The notes below the pieces were generated by a model. The model saw nothing but the letters and a program-made list of their open reading frames with translations, was not told the origin of the DNA and did not search any database. From Chlamydiota bacterium (GTDB lineage: Bacteria; Chlamydiota; Chlamydiia; Chlamydiales; SM23-39): a stretch of DNA of 5,775 bases. Position 1 is the stretch's first letter; the number at the start of each line of letters is the position of its first letter. Location of the stretch: NCBI GenBank assembly GCA_027449725.1, contig DAIDLB010000244.1, positions 1 through 5,775 on the forward strand, read 5' to 3'. Positions 4,162 through 5,775 of the stretch are shown in pieces. A program made the position numbers and the translations under genes.

Positions 4162-5745
4162 ATGACAGTTAAGACAGACAAGGGCGACAGTGCCTTTAAG
4201 GGATTGCGCGGCATCCTCTGGCCTATCCATGGATTTGAGCTGAAAAAGTTCTTGCCCATGGGCTTGATGATGATGTGCATTTTGTTTAACTATACGATTT
4301 TAAGGGACACCAAAGACACGCTCGTCGTCAACGCCCCCGGCGGAGGCGCGGAGTGCCTTTCCTTCCTGAAGCTCTATGGAGTCACCCCAGCGGCGATCCT
4401 CTTCATGATCGTGTTCATCAAGCTGGCCAACGTATTCAACAGGGAAAAGCTCTTCTACATCGTTTTGACCCCCTTCCTGGCGTTTTTCGCCGCGTTCGCC
4501 TTCGTGATCTATCCGAACAAAGAAGCGCTGCACATGTCGGTCACCGCCATCCAATCGGCGCAAGCTGCGATGCCGAACCTCCACTGGCTGATCCCTGTGG
4601 TCGGAAACTGGAGTTTTGCGATTTTCTACATCCTGTCCGAACTCTGGGGAAGCGTCGTCCTCTCTATGCTGTTCTGGCAGTTTGCCAATGAGATCACCAA
4701 AGTAACGGAAGCCAAGCGCTTCTACGGCCTCTTCGGAATGCTCGGCAACGTCGGCCTTCTTCTGTCCGGCCCAACCATCATCATGACTGGGATGTATGCC
4801 AAAACGCTGCCGCAAGAGGTAGACGCATTTGGAACCAACCTGAAGCTGCTGATGTCGGCCGTCCTCGTTTCCGGCCTCGTCCTGCTCGCAACCTACCGCT
4901 GGATGAACAAAAATGTTTTGACAGACCCGCAGCTCTACCAGCCAGGCCAAGGGAAGAAGAAGGAAAAAGCCAAACTTTCCGTCATGGAAAGCTTCCGCTA
5001 CATCCTAAAAAATCCCTACCTGGGGCTGATCGCTGTCTTGGTCCTCTCCTACGGCGTTGCCATCAACCTGGTTGAAGGAGTCTGGAAAGGACAGGTGAAG
5101 ATCGCATTCCCAGATATGAACGACTACAACGTCTTCATGGGGCAGTTCTCCACCTGGACGGGAGCAATCACGATCCTCCTGATGCTCGTCGGCAACAACA
5201 TTCTGAGAAAGCTGAGCTGGACAAAAGCGGCGGTCATCACGCCGATCATGGTTCTGGCCACCTCCGCCGTCTTCTTCTTCTTTGTCTGGAACGGAAACAA
5301 GGTATCTCCCTTCACTCCGCTCCTCGGAACGACGGTCGTCATGGTCGCAGTGATCGTAGGGCAAATCCAAAACGTCCTGTCGAAAGGGACCAAATATTCC
5401 CTCTTCGACTCGACGAAGCAGATGGCCTACATCCCGCTCGACCCTGAAGCCAAAGTCAAAGGACAGGGCGCCGTAGAAGTCATCGGCGGCCGAGCAGGCA
5501 AATCGGGCGGCGCATTCATCCAATCCACGCTTCTGGCGTTGATCGGCGGAAGCGTCTCGCTCGCAAGCTTGACCTACATCCTCGGACCTTTGGTCTGCGT
5601 GATCTGCCTCGTTTGGATCTTCGCAGTCGGCGGACTCGGACGCAAATTCAACGCTCTCGTCGCATCGAAAGAAGCGGAGAAAGCTGCGGAAGAGAAAGCT
5701 GCTGAAAAAGAGCCGGCACCCACAACAGCCGGCGCTGCGAGCTAA
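4162..5745 (+). CDS. npt1: Npt1-type ATP/ADP translocase (nucleotide transporter, NTT family)
   Basis: This inner-membrane antiporter is expected to import host ATP in exchange for bacterial ADP and phosphate. It belongs to the NTT family of chlamydiae, rickettsiae and plastids, not the mitochondrial carrier family. At 527 residues with about 12 hydrophobic segments it has the normal family length. Segments I place roughly include 32-50, 72-92, 97-117, 143-171, 188-209, 228-246, 286-304, 330-348, 357-374, 388-406, 450-470 and 473-495. Charged residues known to matter in plant NTT1 have clear counterparts: K51 (LRDTKDTL), E160 (ILSELWGS), E305 (NLVEGVWK) and K431 or K433 (DPEAKVKGQG). GGRAGKSGGAFIQS near 442-455 is also typical. 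The C-terminus is an Ala/Glu/Lys-rich tail (about 505-527). AGGA at 4148-4151 lies ten bases before the ATG, slightly far. Position next to the ytg block suggests the npt1 orthologue rather than another NTT paralogue, whose substrates can differ. Confidence 0.94.
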   Translation: MTVKTDKGDSAFKGLRGILWPIHGFELKKFLPMGLMMMCILFNYTILRDTKDTLVVNAPGGGAECLSFLKLYGVTPAAILFMIVFIKLANVFNREKLFYIVLTPFLAFFAAFAFVIYPNKEALHMSVTAIQSAQAAMPNLHWLIPVVGNWSFAIFYILSELWGSVVLSMLFWQFANEITKVTEAKRFYGLFGMLGNVGLLLSGPTIIMTGMYAKTLPQEVDAFGTNLKLLMSAVLVSGLVLLATYRWMNKNVLTDPQLYQPGQGKKKEKAKLSVMESFRYILKNPYLGLIAVLVLSYGVAINLVEGVWKGQVKIAFPDMNDYNVFMGQFSTWTGAITILLMLVGNNILRKLSWTKAAVITPIMVLATSAVFFFFVWNGNKVSPFTPLLGTTVVMVAVIVGQIQNVLSKGTKYSLFDSTKQMAYIPLDPEAKVKGQGAVEVIGGRAGKSGGAFIQSTLLALIGGSVSLASLTYILGPLVCVICLVWIFAVGGLGRKFNALVASKEAEKAAEEKAAEKEPAPTTAGAAS

Positions 5746-5759
5746 CAAGCTCGCCCAGC
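5734..5759 (+). terminator. Hairpin spanning the translocase stop codon, possible terminator
   Basis: GCGAGC (5737-5742) pairs perfectly with GCTCGC (5749-5754). The TAA stop sits in the 6-nt loop, and GCT/AGC extend the stem across a two-base bulge. No U-run follows in the 16 bases left in the window, so it could be a terminator lacking a U-tract, part of a larger structure cut by the edge, or chance in GC-rich DNA. Confidence 0.3.
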
Positions 5760-5775
5760 TCTATGCGCGAAAGCC

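Noticed and set aside
5005..5748. 247-codon antisense frame opposite the translocase 3' half
   Set aside because: Its Asp/Arg-rich composition is what antisense reading of a membrane-protein gene gives; the sense strand has all NTT motifs.

Overview
The window looks like chromosomal DNA from a member of the phylum Chlamydiota. It carries the chlamydial ytg (tro-type) metal-import operon on the minus strand. Facing away from it on the plus strand are a small basic protein of unknown function and an ATP/ADP translocase, a transporter typical of obligate intracellular energy parasites. This neighbourhood matches the Chlamydia trachomatis block CT065 (npt1) - CT066 - CT067-CT070 (ytgABCD). The genes look GC-rich by eye, more so than most cultured chlamydiae, so I do not name a genus or family.

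Minus strand, reading right to left: ytgA (3241-2261) encodes a lipoprotein-type metal-binding protein. ytgB (2264-1488) encodes the ABC ATPase. ytgC (1486-173) encodes a membrane permease fused to a DtxR-type repressor domain (YtgCR). ytgD (176 leftwards) encodes the second permease and is cut off by the window edge. The genes are packed as one translationally coupled operon: ytgA/ytgB and ytgC/ytgD overlap by four bases (ATGA), and ytgB/ytgC are one base apart.

The 244-bp divergent region (3242-3485) is clearly more AT-rich than the genes. It contains a good sigma70/sigma66-type promoter for the plus-strand gene, a weaker candidate promoter for ytgA, and a 20-bp inverted repeat just upstream of the ytgA start that is a candidate YtgR operator. 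Two smaller overlapping dyads lie in the predicted leader of the plus-strand gene.

Plus strand: a 170-residue basic protein (3486-3998) is followed by a perfect 11-bp stem-loop, a candidate promoter, and the 527-residue nucleotide translocase (4162-5745), which ends at a hairpin holding the stop codon.

Together the genes describe host-resource acquisition. YtgA captures Fe/Mn in the periplasm, YtgB with YtgC/YtgD imports it, the YtgR domain probably closes a feedback loop on the operon, and the translocase exchanges host ATP for bacterial ADP. I see no mobile elements, CRISPR arrays, tRNA or rRNA genes. The most notable points are the transporter-repressor fusion with its candidate operator, and several differences in the repressor half from characterised relatives.
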